A stretch of DNA of 64,000 bases from Eubacterium sp. (GTDB lineage: Bacteria > Bacillota > Clostridia > Lachnospirales > Lachnospiraceae): NCBI GenBank assembly GCA_024698585.1, contig JAILRB010000054.1, forward strand, positions 1-64,000, in the 5' to 3' direction. The notes beneath the pieces were generated by a model. That model did not search any database. It was not told the DNA's origin and was given only the letters and a program-made list of their open reading frames with translations. Below are positions 35,504 through 44,330 of this stretch, one piece after another. The stretch's first letter is position 1; each line of letters begins with the position of its first letter. The translations under genes were made by a program, and so were the position numbers.

Positions 35504-35541
35504 AACAAAACCTTCGGAATTTTTCTTCCGAAGGTTTTGTT
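35504..35541. terminator. Bidirectional-looking hairpin terminator
   Basis: Perfect 16-base stem AACAAAACCTTCGGAA (35504-35519) / TTCCGAAGGTTTTGTT (35526-35541), loop TTTTTC. The Ts lie within the 3' arm rather than after it. Separates the accessory block from yqfC. Confidence 0.75.
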
Positions 35542-35591
35542 AATTCCAGAGTGTTCCTTGAATATACTATAAAAAAGTCCGAGAGAACTGT

Positions 35592-35843
35592 ATGTTTCAG
35601 GTTGATAATTCTTATGATTTTCCGAGAGATGTGATTGGGAAAGAAGTGTTATGCCAGATGATTGGACAAAAAGAGTTCATTATCGAAAATTATAAACGGT
35701 TATTGTTATTTTTACCGGAAGAAATAAAAGTTCAGTGTCATTGTTATACTTTAACGATTAAAGGGGAGCATCTTGTCATATCATATTATAACAATGAAAC
35801 AATTATTCTTTCAGGATGCATTCATGAAATATCATTTTTATAA
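35592..35843 (+). CDS. yqfC: Sporulation protein YqfC
   Basis: 83 residues. Family pattern IENYKRLLLFLPEEIKVQ...LTIKGEHLVISYYNNETIILSGCIHEISF is the YabP/YqfC fold shared with the coat/cortex-linked YabP. In Bacillus yqfC and yqfD are sigma-E genes and precede phoH, as here. A weak sigma-E-like -10 (TATACTAT, 35563-35570) lies upstream but without a good -35. Only a GAGAGA-type ribosome site is visible. Its end overlaps yqfD. Confidence 0.85.
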   Translation: MFQVDNSYDFPRDVIGKEVLCQMIGQKEFIIENYKRLLLFLPEEIKVQCHCYTLTIKGEHLVISYYNNETIILSGCIHEISFL

Positions 35844-37011
35844 ATTTCAGGTGGAAAAGAAATATCTTTACCGGATTTTGAATTGTAGAGAAGGAGTATG
35901 CCTAAAAAATATAATTGAAAATAATCAAAGGGTCTCATTTGAAATTGAAGCTGGAAATTTATCTCGTTTTTTAAAATTATTGGAACGGGAAAAGATTCCA
36001 GTCCGATCATATCAAGAACAAGGTGTTCGTACAAAATTCACCTTTTCTGTTATCAAAGTACTAGGCATGGCAACAGTAATCATACTGGTTGGTTTATGGT
36101 TCAATTCCAGATATATTTGGAATATTTCGGTAGATGGTAATTATTCCTATACGGAAGAACAGTTGAAGGCCTTTATTTATACAAAAAATTATCGGGAAGG
36201 AATTCGAAAATCTGAAGTTCAGTGCAGCAATCTTGAGACTCTTATACGAAATCGTTATCCGGATATCAGTTGGGTCAGCTGTGAAATAAAAGGGACAAAC
36301 CTCATGGTTCACATCAAGGAAAATTATATTGCAGAAATCAGTGCCAGGGAAACAAAACCTTATCATTTAGTTTCCAATGTTTCCGGTACGATTGTGTCTG
36401 TCATTGCTAGAAGCGGTCAGGTAATGGTGAAAAAAGGACAACAAGTGAAAAAAGGGGAGTGCCTGATTTCCGGGATTGTTGAAACGAAAAATGAATCAGA
36501 TGAAGTGATTGGAACACATAATTGTATGGCGGATGGAGATATTAAGGCGAAAGTAACTCATCAATACAATGATTATCTAAATCAAAAACAAATCATTGTG
36601 AATCCGAGTCAACGAAGAACCTATTCCTTTCCTTTCCCGGCGGAATATGTTTTAAAAATTACCGGTAAAGAGAATCGTTATTTAGAAAAGAGTTCTTCAC
36701 CAATCGTTTTATTTGATAATTACTATTTACCGGTTCAAATACATAGCTATACCGTCTATGAAAAGGAGCCGAAAACCATTCAGGTGTCTTCGAAGGAAGC
36801 AGAACAAATACTTCATCACAAAATGTTGTATTATTTTGCACAATTAGAGCAAAAGGGGTACAAAATATTGAAAAAAGATGTTAAAATGGTATCTGTTAAA
36901 AAGAAGTATTGTCTCCAGGGTTCTTTTGTATGTATCGAACCCATAGGAAAAGTGGAATATATCAATCTTGAGAAAGAGGAAAGGGAACGTTGTACTAATG
37001 AGCGTAATTGA
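35824..37011 (+). CDS. yqfD: Sporulation membrane protein YqfD
   Basis: 395 residues. N-terminal soluble domain (GVCLKNIIENNQRVSFEIEAGNLSRFLKLLEREKIPV), one transmembrane helix at about 80-97 (VLGMATVIILVGLWF), then an extracytoplasmic region beginning WNISVDGN. Matches the sigma-E-controlled YqfD family whose biochemical role is unknown. ATGs at 35773 and 35794 are in frame but lie within yqfC; 35824, with AGGA upstream, fits the family N-terminus and gives a 20-base overlap with yqfC. Overlaps phoH by 14 bases. Confidence 0.87.
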   Translation: MKYHFYKFQVEKKYLYRILNCREGVCLKNIIENNQRVSFEIEAGNLSRFLKLLEREKIPVRSYQEQGVRTKFTFSVIKVLGMATVIILVGLWFNSRYIWNISVDGNYSYTEEQLKAFIYTKNYREGIRKSEVQCSNLETLIRNRYPDISWVSCEIKGTNLMVHIKENYIAEISARETKPYHLVSNVSGTIVSVIARSGQVMVKKGQQVKKGECLISGIVETKNESDEVIGTHNCMADGDIKAKVTHQYNDYLNQKQIIVNPSQRRTYSFPFPAEYVLKITGKENRYLEKSSSPIVLFDNYYLPVQIHSYTVYEKEPKTIQVSSKEAEQILHHKMLYYFAQLEQKGYKILKKDVKMVSVKKKYCLQGSFVCIEPIGKVEYINLEKEERERCTNERN

Positions 37012-37999
37012 TCATATTATGGATATTCCATCGGAACATCAGCGAAATGTATTCGGACAGTTTGATTGTCATATTAAAAAAATTGAGCGAACCTTACATG
37101 TTACAATGATTTCCAGAGATTCTGAACTGAAAATCATTGGTGCCGATTTAGCTTGTCAACGTGCGAAAAGTGTGTTTTTAGAGTTGCTGGAATTATCAAA
37201 GCGTGGAAATGAAATTACGGAACAGAATGTTGATTATGCATTAGCTCTTGCTTTTGAAAATAACGAGGGAGCTCTTGTGGAATTAGACGATGAAATCATC
37301 TGCAGAACCGTTATGGGAAAACCGGTAAAACCGAAAACTCTGGGACAGCAGAAATATGTAAAGTACATCCGGGATCATATGATTGTTTTCGGAATTGGGC
37401 CTGCGGGTACCGGTAAGACATATTTAGCCATGGCAATGGCGGTAACTGCATTAAAAAACAATGAAGTCAATAAAATTATTTTAACCAGACCGGCCATTGA
37501 AGCGGGGGAAAATCTTGGATTTCTTCCGGGAGATTTACAGAGCAAGGTTGATCCGTATTTAAGACCGTTATACGATGCCTTGTACCAGTTAATGGGAGCT
37601 GAAAGTTTTGCAGCAAACAGTGAAAAGGGCATCATTGAAGTGGCTCCGTTAGCCTATATGCGTGGTCGAACCCTTGATAATGCATTTATTATTTTAGATG
37701 AAGCGCAAAATACCACTCCGGCTCAGATGAAAATGTTCTTAACCCGTATCGGCTTTGGATCTAAGGTCATTGTAACCGGTGATCGAACCCAGAAGGATTT
37801 GCCGAAAGATGTGACCTCAGGTTTGGAAGTTGCCACGAAGGTATTATCCACTGTGGATGATATCGGATTTATTTATCTGGATAATAATGATGTGGTCCGA
37901 CATCCGTTAGTACAGAAGATTGTTAAGGCATACGAAGAGTATGATAATCGACAAAGAAACAGAAAGGCGGAGAATAAACCGAAACAGGCAAAAAAATGA
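36998..37999 (+). CDS. phoH: PhoH family P-loop ATPase
   Basis: 333 residues: a short N-terminal KH-like segment, then the PhoH ATPase core with Walker A GPAGTGKTY and Walker B FIILDEAQNTTP, plus GSKVIVTGDRTQKDLP. Likely an RNA-linked ATPase; it is regularly adjacent to ybeY. A TTG at 36968 is in frame; I use the ATG at 36998 since the family starts close to here, although the GGGA site is a little far (11 bases). Ends in an ATGA overlap with ybeY. Confidence 0.93.
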   Translation: MSVIDHIMDIPSEHQRNVFGQFDCHIKKIERTLHVTMISRDSELKIIGADLACQRAKSVFLELLELSKRGNEITEQNVDYALALAFENNEGALVELDDEIICRTVMGKPVKPKTLGQQKYVKYIRDHMIVFGIGPAGTGKTYLAMAMAVTALKNNEVNKIILTRPAIEAGENLGFLPGDLQSKVDPYLRPLYDALYQLMGAESFAANSEKGIIEVAPLAYMRGRTLDNAFIILDEAQNTTPAQMKMFLTRIGFGSKVIVTGDRTQKDLPKDVTSGLEVATKVLSTVDDIGFIYLDNNDVVRHPLVQKIVKAYEEYDNRQRNRKAENKPKQAKK

Positions 38000-38496
38000 G
38001 TGTTATCATAGAAAATGAATACGAAAAGAACCTTGACCTTGATTACGAGAAAATCATTCAGGATGTGGTTGAGGAAGCAGTTAATTTTGTGCAATGTCCT
38101 TATGAATGTGAAGTCTCTGTTTCCATCGTGGACAATGAAGCAATTCATGAATTAAATCGGGAAACACGAGAGATTGACCGGCCGACGGATGTTTTATCAT
38201 TTCCGATGCTGGAATACACCGAACCGGCGAATTTTTCCGATGTTGAGGAAGATGTTTCTAATTTTAATCCGGATACCGGGGAGTTGATTTTAGGTGATAT
38301 AGTAATCTCTTACGACAAAGTCATTGCTCAGGCTGAGGAGTATGGACATTCGCTTAGAAGAGAATTTGCTTTTCTTGTGGCTCACAGTATGCTGCATCTG
38401 TTTGGCTATGACCATATGGAAGAGGCAGAACGGGTTGAAATGGAAGAAAAGCAGGAAATTATATTGAAAAATCTAGGAATTACGAGGAATCAGTAA
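37996..38496 (+). CDS. ybeY: Endoribonuclease YbeY (16S rRNA maturation)
   Basis: Metal-dependent RNase needed for 3' maturation and quality control of 16S rRNA. 166 residues with the zinc motif HSMLHLFGYDH (HxxxHxxGxDH) near residue 131 and the DRPTDVLSFPM motif. Starts within the last codons of phoH (ATGA), and the next gene starts directly after its stop. Confidence 0.95.
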   Translation: MSVIIENEYEKNLDLDYEKIIQDVVEEAVNFVQCPYECEVSVSIVDNEAIHELNRETREIDRPTDVLSFPMLEYTEPANFSDVEEDVSNFNPDTGELILGDIVISYDKVIAQAEEYGHSLRREFAFLVAHSMLHLFGYDHMEEAERVEMEEKQEIILKNLGITRNQ

Positions 38497-39597
38497 ATGA
38501 AAAAATATTTAACAAAGAAAACAATCGGAATTGCTGTGGCTGTCATTTTCGTTATTGCGGGAATTGTTACAGCGGTAGCTTTATCCGGAAAAGAAAAAAA
38601 GAAGCCGGAAGTACCACAGACCACTGCAGAAGTTACCACAGTACAGGAAACAACCACAGAAGCGGTGGATCCTCATGCTGGAAAGGTACAGAGTTATCTG
38701 ACCGGCGAATATGTGAGCAAGAAACAGGCTAATAAGCGACCAATTGCTGTTATGATTAATAATATTCAGGATGCCATTCCGCAGTCTGGAATCAGCAAGG
38801 CAAAGGTAATGTATGAAGCACCTGTAGAAGGTGGAATTACCAGAATGATGGCGATTTTCGACGAGTTTGAAGATATTAAGAAAATCGGATCTATCCGAAG
38901 CTGTCGTTTATATTATCCGAAATTTGCTAATGAATGGGATGCGATTTATGTACATTACGGACAGTCTAAATATGCTCTTGATTTCCTGAAGAGTGGCAAG
39001 GTGGATACGGTCAGTGCATTAAACAGAGAAGCATCCTTCTACCGTGATAACAGTAAATTTGCACCGCATAACCTTTATGCTACCGGTGCAAAATTAAAAG
39101 ATGGAATTAAAGCATTAGGTTATGAAACAAAACATGGTTCAGATTACCATGGACATTTTACATTTGCAGAGGAAGATAAGAAAGTTGATTTTGAAAAAGG
39201 TAAAACTGCAAAGAAAGTAGAAATTGGTTATCTGATCAATCATCCATGGTTCGAGTATAACGAAAAAAACGGACAGTATTATCGTTTCCAGTATGGTGGA
39301 AAGCATATTGATGAATCTACAGGAAAACAGCTTCATTTTTCCAATATTATCATCCAGTGTGTAGACGCATCCCTCTATCCGGATAATAAGAGTCTTAACA
39401 TGACATTAACCGGTTCCGGAAAAGGATGGTATGTCACCAATGGAAAGGCAGAAAAGATTACCTGGGAAAAGAAGAAGGATTTAGGCCAGACATCTTATAA
39501 AGATGCCAATGGCAATGAGATTGTATTGAATACAGGAAAGACTTTTGTCTGCATTGTATTGAATGAATATGCTGACAATGTTAAATTCAGCAAATAA
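38497..39597 (+). CDS. DUF3048 (YerB-like) secreted or membrane-anchored protein
   Basis: 366 residues: N-terminal membrane helix (about 9-30, IGIAVAVIFVIAGIVTAVAL), a Thr-rich linker (TTAEVTTVQETTTEAVD), then the DUF3048 N- and C-terminal domains (RPIAVMINNIQDAIPQSGISKAKVMYEAPVEGG; SIRSCRLYYPKFANEWDAIYVHYGQS). Bacillus YerB is the known relative; function not established. No lipobox cysteine, so it is anchored by the helix or secreted. Its ATG directly follows the ybeY stop. Confidence 0.88.
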   Translation: MKKYLTKKTIGIAVAVIFVIAGIVTAVALSGKEKKKPEVPQTTAEVTTVQETTTEAVDPHAGKVQSYLTGEYVSKKQANKRPIAVMINNIQDAIPQSGISKAKVMYEAPVEGGITRMMAIFDEFEDIKKIGSIRSCRLYYPKFANEWDAIYVHYGQSKYALDFLKSGKVDTVSALNREASFYRDNSKFAPHNLYATGAKLKDGIKALGYETKHGSDYHGHFTFAEEDKKVDFEKGKTAKKVEIGYLINHPWFEYNEKNGQYYRFQYGGKHIDESTGKQLHFSNIIIQCVDASLYPDNKSLNMTLTGSGKGWYVTNGKAEKITWEKKKDLGQTSYKDANGNEIVLNTGKTFVCIVLNEYADNVKFSK

Positions 39598-39686
39598 CAG
39601 TAAGTATAATTTATAAAAAAATGTAAAAAATATATGCATAAGTTTAGGAACATCATTACGGTTTTTCGTAGGAAAAGGGGATTGAA

Positions 39687-40028
39687 ATGAATAAACGAGC
39701 ATATATTTTTTATTTCGCAGTGATTTTGATGGGAGTGATCGTTTCTTTCTTTGCAGGGAAGAAATATGGAACCGAAGATTTGAAGACCACACAGACGAAT
39801 GTAACTGCATCAGCAGAACATCATACGGAAAAGGTTATCGAAGGCTATTGGTTAAAACGAAAAAACGATAAAATCGTGATTTACGATCAGAACCAGACAA
39901 AGGTAATCGCAGAAACGGATATTCGTGAAAAAGATTGTTCGGAGAAAGATTCCAAGTTATTGGAACAGGGAATTTATCTGGAAAATATGGAATGTCTGTT
40001 TAAATTTTTACAGGCACATACCAGTTAA
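39687..40028 (+). CDS. Small membrane protein with BofC C-terminal-like domain
   Basis: 113 residues: one N-terminal membrane helix (about 5-23), then a domain of about 60 residues (YWLKRKNDKIVIYDQNQTKV...TDI...EKDSKLLEQGIYLENMECLFKFL). The order 'Y-x-LK-x-x-x-x-KI-x-x-x...TDI...D-x-x-L-x-x-GI...L-x-x-x-L' looks like the C-terminal domain of BofC, which restrains SpoIVB signalling across the forespore membrane in Bacillus. The match is by eye. GGAAAAGGGG precedes the ATG. Confidence 0.5.
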   Translation: MNKRAYIFYFAVILMGVIVSFFAGKKYGTEDLKTTQTNVTASAEHHTEKVIEGYWLKRKNDKIVIYDQNQTKVIAETDIREKDCSEKDSKLLEQGIYLENMECLFKFLQAHTS

Positions 40029-40045
40029 TAAGAATGGAGAAAAAA

Positions 40046-41260
40046 ATGAAGGTAATTGTTATTGGCGGCGGAGCTTCCGGGCTGTTTGCTGCAATTCATG
40101 CAGCACGAATGGGTGCGAGCGTAACCATTATTGAGCAGGATAAGAAAACTGGAAAGAAACTTTCTGTAACAGGAAATGGAAAATGTAATTTTACGAATTA
40201 CAATTTAATTGCTGAAAATACAAAAGATGACCTGGAACAGTATTACTACGGAGATTACGAACTGATTCGCAGTGTCTTTCATCAATTTGATGCGAAAGAT
40301 GCGGTTTCGTTTTTCGAACAGATTGGAGTGTGTTCTTATGTAGAGAAAAATTATAACGGTCTTTATCCGAAAAGCAATCAGGCCTCTTCGGTGACACAGG
40401 CGTTAACGGATTATGCCAGAGAATTAAAGATTAAGATTAAGACAAATAATTTTATTTCTGGTATTTTCAAAACGGATCAGGGTTTTTCTGTTGATGTAGG
40501 AATTCCGCTTCAGTGCGATCGCCTGATTGTGGCAACCGGTGGTTATCTTCCGGATGGGGATGGAATGTCCGGTTATGAAATCGCAAAATCTTTCGGACAC
40601 ACGATTCATTCTTTAAAGCCAGCCTTGACGGCATTGATAGGAAAGAGTGGTTTAAATAGTGCTGCCGGAGTGAGAATTCCGGCAAAGATTTCAAAAGAAA
40701 CCGGCGAATCCCAAACAGGAGAACTTCAGATTACGGACTATGGAATCTCAGGAATTCCAGTGTTTAACCTGAGCCATCTGGTTCAGGATGGAGAACGGTT
40801 ATGGATTGATTTTTTCCCGGAATATCAGACGATGGATTCTTTTAGGAATTACATAAAATCTGTTTATGATAATTTAAAACAATATCGTATGTCTGCCACC
40901 TTAGGACAGGCTCTTGTGGGATTGTTTCCTGCGAAACTGCTTACTGTAGTGCTAAAGGAAACTCAATTATCTGAAAAAACGATAATCAGTGAGTTATCGG
41001 AAGAAGCGTTTGCTTCGGTTTTTGAATTATTAAAAGCCTATCCATTCCAGGTGAAAAGTCGAAGAGATTTTTCCTATGCTCAGGTTACACAGGGTGGCAT
41101 ACCCGGAGAGGAAATTCATTCTTGTTCCATGGAATCAAAACGATGCAGCGGTCTTTATTTTGTGGGAGAGATTCTGGATGTGGACGGAATCTGTGGTGGA
41201 TATAATTTACAGTGGGCATGGTCTACAGGATATATTGCAGGAGTAAACAGTAGCAAATGA
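40046..41260 (+). CDS. HI0933-family flavoprotein (BaiN-like NAD(P)/FAD oxidoreductase)
   Basis: 404 residues: N-terminal FAD Rossmann motif VIVIGGGASGLFAAIHAARMG, the family signature GKKLSVTGNGKCNFTN, and a C-terminal FAD-contact motif VDGICGGYNLQWAWSTGYIAG. The substrate is not known for most members; BaiN in bile acid 7-dehydroxylation is one. GGAG at 40036-40039 fits the ATG at 40046 better than the one at 40034. Overlaps the next flavoprotein by 4 bases, suggesting a joint function. Confidence 0.88.
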   Translation: MKVIVIGGGASGLFAAIHAARMGASVTIIEQDKKTGKKLSVTGNGKCNFTNYNLIAENTKDDLEQYYYGDYELIRSVFHQFDAKDAVSFFEQIGVCSYVEKNYNGLYPKSNQASSVTQALTDYARELKIKIKTNNFISGIFKTDQGFSVDVGIPLQCDRLIVATGGYLPDGDGMSGYEIAKSFGHTIHSLKPALTALIGKSGLNSAAGVRIPAKISKETGESQTGELQITDYGISGIPVFNLSHLVQDGERLWIDFFPEYQTMDSFRNYIKSVYDNLKQYRMSATLGQALVGLFPAKLLTVVLKETQLSEKTIISELSEEAFASVFELLKAYPFQVKSRRDFSYAQVTQGGIPGEEIHSCSMESKRCSGLYFVGEILDVDGICGGYNLQWAWSTGYIAGVNSSK

Positions 41261-42840
41261 TTTATTTAAAAATATCGAATATTAAATTACATATGGACGA
41301 CACGGAGCAGGATGCCGTGGGTGAGGCACTTCGGATTGCCAGGGTACCGGAAAAGGAACTAGTATCTTCCAAAATTATGAAGTATTCCATTGATGCCAGA
41401 AAAAAAGACAATATCCTTAAGCAGTTTACGGTATTATTGTCGGTAAAACGGTACCAGGGAAAACATAAGAATGTTCAGGTTCTAAAAGAACTTCCAAAGT
41501 ATACATATGAGATTACCGGAAAAGATTCGCTGAATCATCCGCCGGTTGTTGTAGGATTTGGTCCGGCAGGAATGTTTTGTGCCTATTTATTGGCGTTGAA
41601 TGGATATCGTCCAATCATTATTGAACGAGGTAGTGATGTGGAACAAAGAATTCAGGATGTCGATGATTTTTGGCGTACAGGTACTTTGAACCCGAATTCC
41701 AACGTGCAGTTTGGAGAAGGAGGCGCAGGAACTTTTTCTGACGGGAAACTTAATACAGGAATTAAGGATAAAGTCCACCGCATTGATTTCGTGCTAAATA
41801 CCTTCGTTCAATTTGGTGCTGCGGAAAATATCACCTATGATGCAAAACCGCATATTGGAACCGATATTTTGTGCGATGTGGTAAAAAGGATGCGCGAGGA
41901 AATTATTCGTCTGGGAGGAAGTTTTCGGTTTCAGACGCAGGTCACTGATTTTAAAATTGATAACGGCATCTTAACAGCAGTGGAAATCAATGAGAAGGAA
42001 TGGATCAAAACTGATTTATGTGTGCTTGCCATTGGTCATAGTGCCAGAGATACGTTTCGAAAATTGCATCAGCGTGGAGTATTTATGGAACAAAAGCCAT
42101 TCGCCATGGGGGTACGCGTGGAGCACTTGCAGGAAATGATTAATCAGTCCCAATATGGATTTCCGGATAATCGTCTCGGTGCTGCACCTTATAAACTGAC
42201 TTATCATACAAAAAAGGACCGAGGTGTCTATTCCTTTTGTATGTGTCCCGGTGGCTATGTGGTAAATTCTTCTTCACAAGAAGGAAGACTTTGTGTCAAT
42301 GGAATGAGTTATCAAAAACGAGATTCTGCCAATGCCAATAGCGCCATTGTAACTACAGTAACCCCAAAGGATTTTGTAACAGATCATCCGTTATCAGGAA
42401 TGGAACTTCAGGAAGAAATTGAAGAAAAGGCACATGGAGCTTGTGATGGAAAGATTCCGGTGCAGTGTTTTGGCGACTTTATGAATCATAAAAAAACCAC
42501 TGCTTTAGGAACAGTAACCCCTTGTGTAAAAGGTTCCTATGAATTTGCTGATTTAAATGATATTTTACCGGACTATATCAGTGAGTCCATTCAAGAAGCT
42601 ATGGGTTATTTTGGAACAGTGATTCAGGGATTCGACCGTGAAGATACGGTGATGCTTGCAGTAGAAAGCAGGACATCTTCTCCGGTACGAATTGTAAGAA
42701 ACGAGTTTTTTGAATCCAATATTCAAGGTTTATTACCGGCAGGAGAAGGCGCAGGATATGCAGGAGGGATTACATCAGCAGCAATTGACGGAATGAAAAT
42801 CTTTGAAAATATTGCATCCAGATTTCGTCCGTTTGAATAA
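41257..42840 (+). CDS. FAD-dependent dehydrogenase (COG2509-like)
   Basis: 527 residues: an N-terminal ~90-residue domain (IKLHMDDTEQDAVGEALRIARVPEKEL...), FAD motif VVVGFGPAGMFCAYLLALNGYRPIIIERG from about 91, then GEGGAGTFSDGKLNTG and a C-terminal GEGAGYAGGITSAAIDGMKIFENI. Members are found in many anaerobes and the reaction is not settled. Starts inside the stop of the preceding flavoprotein (ATGA), so the two are translated together. Confidence 0.87.
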   Translation: MIYLKISNIKLHMDDTEQDAVGEALRIARVPEKELVSSKIMKYSIDARKKDNILKQFTVLLSVKRYQGKHKNVQVLKELPKYTYEITGKDSLNHPPVVVGFGPAGMFCAYLLALNGYRPIIIERGSDVEQRIQDVDDFWRTGTLNPNSNVQFGEGGAGTFSDGKLNTGIKDKVHRIDFVLNTFVQFGAAENITYDAKPHIGTDILCDVVKRMREEIIRLGGSFRFQTQVTDFKIDNGILTAVEINEKEWIKTDLCVLAIGHSARDTFRKLHQRGVFMEQKPFAMGVRVEHLQEMINQSQYGFPDNRLGAAPYKLTYHTKKDRGVYSFCMCPGGYVVNSSSQEGRLCVNGMSYQKRDSANANSAIVTTVTPKDFVTDHPLSGMELQEEIEEKAHGACDGKIPVQCFGDFMNHKKTTALGTVTPCVKGSYEFADLNDILPDYISESIQEAMGYFGTVIQGFDREDTVMLAVESRTSSPVRIVRNEFFESNIQGLLPAGEGAGYAGGITSAAIDGMKIFENIASRFRPFE

Positions 42841-42861
42841 TTGCCTAAAATGTAGTATTAT
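42833..42861 (+). promoter_or_regulatory. Candidate sigma-A promoter before the 395-residue hypothetical
   Basis: TTGAAT (42833-42838, overlapping the end of the flavoprotein gene), 17-base spacer, TATTAT (42856-42861). Leader of about 50 bases. Confidence 0.5.
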
Positions 42862-42919
42862 TATAGGATGTGTGTTAACTACATCACACCGATAGAGAAA
42901 CAGCGATAGGAGAGTAACT

Positions 42920-44107
42920 ATGAATATTCGTTTTCTTGCTCAGGCAGAATATTTTAATTGTATTCATCTGAAGGAAGATATTATTCTGGAAAAAGAATAC
43001 ACAGAAGGGATTTTTGACGACCTGCCAAAGGTAAGATATTTTCTTTATTATTTAGAGGAAAATGTTCGAAAGGAAGTTATGCCCCATGATGATAAAATGG
43101 ATATTTTCCAGATCACAAACTGTCAGTTTGATTCTGATTTTATTTATTTCACATCATATGAGGAACTTCCGTTAGAAGGATATATTTTTAATATTATTCG
43201 ATATAATATCGTGGATCACACCAGTATAAAAATCATTACCTTAAAAGATGATGCCACCTTATATCCGAAAATGAAAGAAATCAAAATATTTGTCCTGGAC
43301 GATTCCAATCTGATTGTTCAGCGTTCTTTATTACAAAAGAAGGGAAGCCAGGGACACGAAGGATTCTATGAACACAATCTGTTGTTGTTTAATTTTCTTA
43401 AGAATAAACAGATTAATATCTATGATGAAAATCTAGTGAAAAACGGAATTGAATATATTCTTCCTTGCGGAGAAAATAACTGTATCATGAAAACCGGTTT
43501 TTCACTGTTTAAGGATGACTTGAGAAATAAAATCAATAAGGAAGAGGCTTCTGTAGAGTCCCTGTTTGCAATCAATATTCAGCAGTTCATCAGTGATTTA
43601 CAGTTGGACCGACAGAATCTTGTAATGAGCGCCATCGATCAGTCGTACTACGACACGACGATTGTGCATGCGAAGATTATCGAAAATTACTTGATTTATT
43701 CAAAATATAATTTTGAAAGCAATGAGGAAAATGTCATTTTCTATAACATTATCAGTAAGGAATTATATACTTGCATCAATAATACCAGTTTAAATGACTC
43801 GCTTTTAAAAAATGCAACAGTTATTGATGAAACACCGTATATGTTAACGAAAAATTCTTCCGGAACCCAGTTCTTTAATCTGGTTTCCAACGAAATTGTG
43901 GCAACCTATTCGGAAGATTTTCATATCGAATACATTAATAACACAACCATTATTTCAACTTCCTCGGAAAAGAATCTTTTCGGTAAGGAAAAGAAATTTG
44001 TTAATATTAATAAATTCCCATCTAAGAAAGTCGTATTACAGGAAAATGGGGAATATTTAGGAGCTGTTTCCTCAAACAGGGAAACCACATTTATTTTTCT
44101 GAAATAA
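42920..44107 (+). CDS. Hypothetical cytoplasmic protein
   Basis: 395 residues; I do not recognise a family. No signal peptide or membrane segment. The sequence is rich in Asn, Ile, Tyr and Glu with repeated beta-like stretches of 40-50 residues (FIYFTSYEELPLEGYIFNIIRYNI; FVLDDSNLIVQRSLL; GAVSSNRETTFIFLK), which could be the blades of a beta-propeller; this is a guess from pattern only. GGAGAG upstream of the ATG and its own promoter. DUF896 and the folate gene follow at short spacing, so it heads the run towards miaB. Confidence 0.7.
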   Translation: MNIRFLAQAEYFNCIHLKEDIILEKEYTEGIFDDLPKVRYFLYYLEENVRKEVMPHDDKMDIFQITNCQFDSDFIYFTSYEELPLEGYIFNIIRYNIVDHTSIKIITLKDDATLYPKMKEIKIFVLDDSNLIVQRSLLQKKGSQGHEGFYEHNLLLFNFLKNKQINIYDENLVKNGIEYILPCGENNCIMKTGFSLFKDDLRNKINKEEASVESLFAINIQQFISDLQLDRQNLVMSAIDQSYYDTTIVHAKIIENYLIYSKYNFESNEENVIFYNIISKELYTCINNTSLNDSLLKNATVIDETPYMLTKNSSGTQFFNLVSNEIVATYSEDFHIEYINNTTIISTSSEKNLFGKEKKFVNINKFPSKKVVLQENGEYLGAVSSNRETTFIFLK

Positions 44108-44119
44108 AAAGGAGAACCG

Positions 44120-44326
44120 ATGAATCAGGAAAAAATCAAACGAATCAATGAGTTGTACCATAAATCAAAACAGGAAGGATTAACAGATGCGGAGAAAGCG
44201 GAGCAGCAACAGCTTCGTACGGAATACCGTATGTCCATTATCAATAATCTTTCCGCAAACCTTGATAATGTCCGCATCAAGAATCCGGACGGAAGTTTAT
44301 CAAACTTAGAACCGAAGAGGCACTAG
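44120..44326 (+). CDS. DUF896 (YnzC-like) small protein
   Basis: 68 residues: helical hairpin IKRINELYHKSKQEGLTDAEKAEQQQLRTEYR followed by NLDNVRIKNPDGS, the typical UPF0291/YnzC pattern. Related proteins in Bacillus belong to the SOS regulon (yneA-yneB-ynzC); no LexA-type site is visible here, so that link is not supported. AAAAGGAG lies upstream. Confidence 0.9.
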   Translation: MNQEKIKRINELYHKSKQEGLTDAEKAEQQQLRTEYRMSIINNLSANLDNVRIKNPDGSLSNLEPKRH

Positions 44327-44330
44327 TCTA

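Noticed and set aside
28280-35510. Direct repeat TATATATTTT flanking the accessory block
   Set aside because: Ten bases of pure A/T in AT-rich gaps on both sides is expected by chance; not evidence for a target-site duplication.
35563-35570. Sigma-E promoter for yqfC
   Set aside because: TATACTAT is a partial -10 and no matching -35 is found 14 bases upstream; too weak to list as a feature although yqfC is a sigma-E gene in Bacillus.
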